Of a stretch of DNA of 6,537 bases, positions 6,339-6,537 are shown piece after piece. The DNA is from an uncultured bacterium. Its GTDB lineage: Bacteria; Bacillota; Clostridia; TANB77; CAG-508. Below the pieces are notes generated by a model. The model was not told the origin of the DNA. It worked only from the letters and a program-made list of their open reading frames with translations, and did no database searches. Positions within the stretch are counted from its first letter, which is position 1; each line of letters opens with the position of its first letter. The DNA is taken from positions 1 to 6,537 of the forward strand of contig CAJMRU010000058.1 in the NCBI GenBank assembly GCA_905215845.1. Reading direction: 5' to 3'. The translations under genes were made by a program, and so were the position numbers.

Positions 6339-6536
6339 CTAAGGAGCCAACACCGGACGAAACGAAAGGTCGCCAGAAGCATAGCCACCGCTGTAGCTGA
6401 AACAGAAGGCACCTGCTGCTGCGCCATTGCAATGGCCCCCACGACCGAAGAACGGAAAAGGTCCGTAAGGGAAGCTGGCGCGCGCATCAAACCATGAGCC
6501 TGTTCCGTGTGAGTGTGATACTGATGTCTCGTATAC
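6339..6536 (-). CDS. C-terminal fragment of a C-type-lectin/FGE-like protein, possible DGR variable protein
   Basis: Only the last 65 residues are visible; the gene runs off the right edge. It ends with TAG at 6339-6341. Recognisable pieces are GSWFDARASFPYG (13-25), FFGRGGHCNGAAAGAF (29-44) and the terminal LSFRPVLAP (57-65). A GRGG turn and closing FRP strand are typical of FGE-sulfatase/C-type-lectin domains that end diversity-generating-retroelement (DGR) targets and phage tip proteins. Codons such as AGC-TAC-AGC (residues 47-49) and GGT-GGC-TAT (50-52) look like AAC/AAT codons after random change of A, the DGR signature. The reverse transcriptase and template repeat are not in the window, so the DGR link is inferred. 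Codon use is far richer in G/C than the rest of the window, pointing to a different origin. The plus-strand open frame over the same bases shows no family features. Confidence 0.5.
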   Translation of the reverse strand, partial: VYETSVSHSHGTGSWFDARASFPYGPFPFFGRGGHCNGAAAGAFCFSYSGGYASGDLSFRPVLAP

Positions 6537-6537
6537 T

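Noticed and set aside
6294..6497. Plus-strand open frame of 67 codons across the repeat and the GC-rich segment
   Set aside because: It begins inside the 44-bp tandem repeat and is antisense to the FGE/C-type-lectin-like frame, which has far better protein features.

Overview
The window looks like chromosome of an AT-rich, low-GC Bacillota, most likely Clostridia. This is inferred from the gene order minD-minE-rodA, AAGGAGG-type ribosome sites, and strongly A/T-biased codons. An insertion sequence sits beside these genes, and a short, clearly more GC-rich piece lies at the far right edge.

Layout. Positions 1-174 hold a dusB terminator and no convincing gene. Positions 175-3872 are four minus-strand housekeeping genes. 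minD, minE and rodA are tightly packed and probably one transcript (division-site placement plus peptidoglycan synthesis for the side wall). A bidirectional terminator follows, then dusB (tRNA dihydrouridine synthase). MinE carries an unusual charged tail of about 90 residues. No minC lies directly upstream of minD. Positions 3873-4021 are a regulatory region with a perfect 16-bp-arm palindrome overlapping the -35 boxes of two divergent promoters.

Positions 4022-6246 are an IS256-family (Mutator-like) element of about 2.2 kb, clearly longer than the usual 1.3-1.5 kb. Its right end carries an intact DDE transposase. Upstream, 12 bases apart and inside the same terminal inverted repeats, is a second intact gene. 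It encodes a protein homologous to the transposase catalytic core but without the N-terminal DNA-binding part, the catalytic Glu, or the conserved Cys/His of the core. This two-gene design (active transposase plus a dead, core-only relative) is the best candidate in the window for something undescribed. Each end also carries a hairpin whose only imperfect pairs become G.U wobbles in RNA transcribed into the element from outside.

The right end is duplicated as a perfect 44-bp tandem repeat (6217-6304). It is followed by GC-rich DNA encoding, on the minus strand, the last 65 residues of a protein resembling the variable C-terminus of a diversity-generating-retroelement target (C-type-lectin/FGE-like fold). 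The two flanks of the element share no full target duplication and differ sharply in composition. The right flank therefore probably comes from another locus or another genome, joined through an IS copy either by real recombination or by an assembly error.
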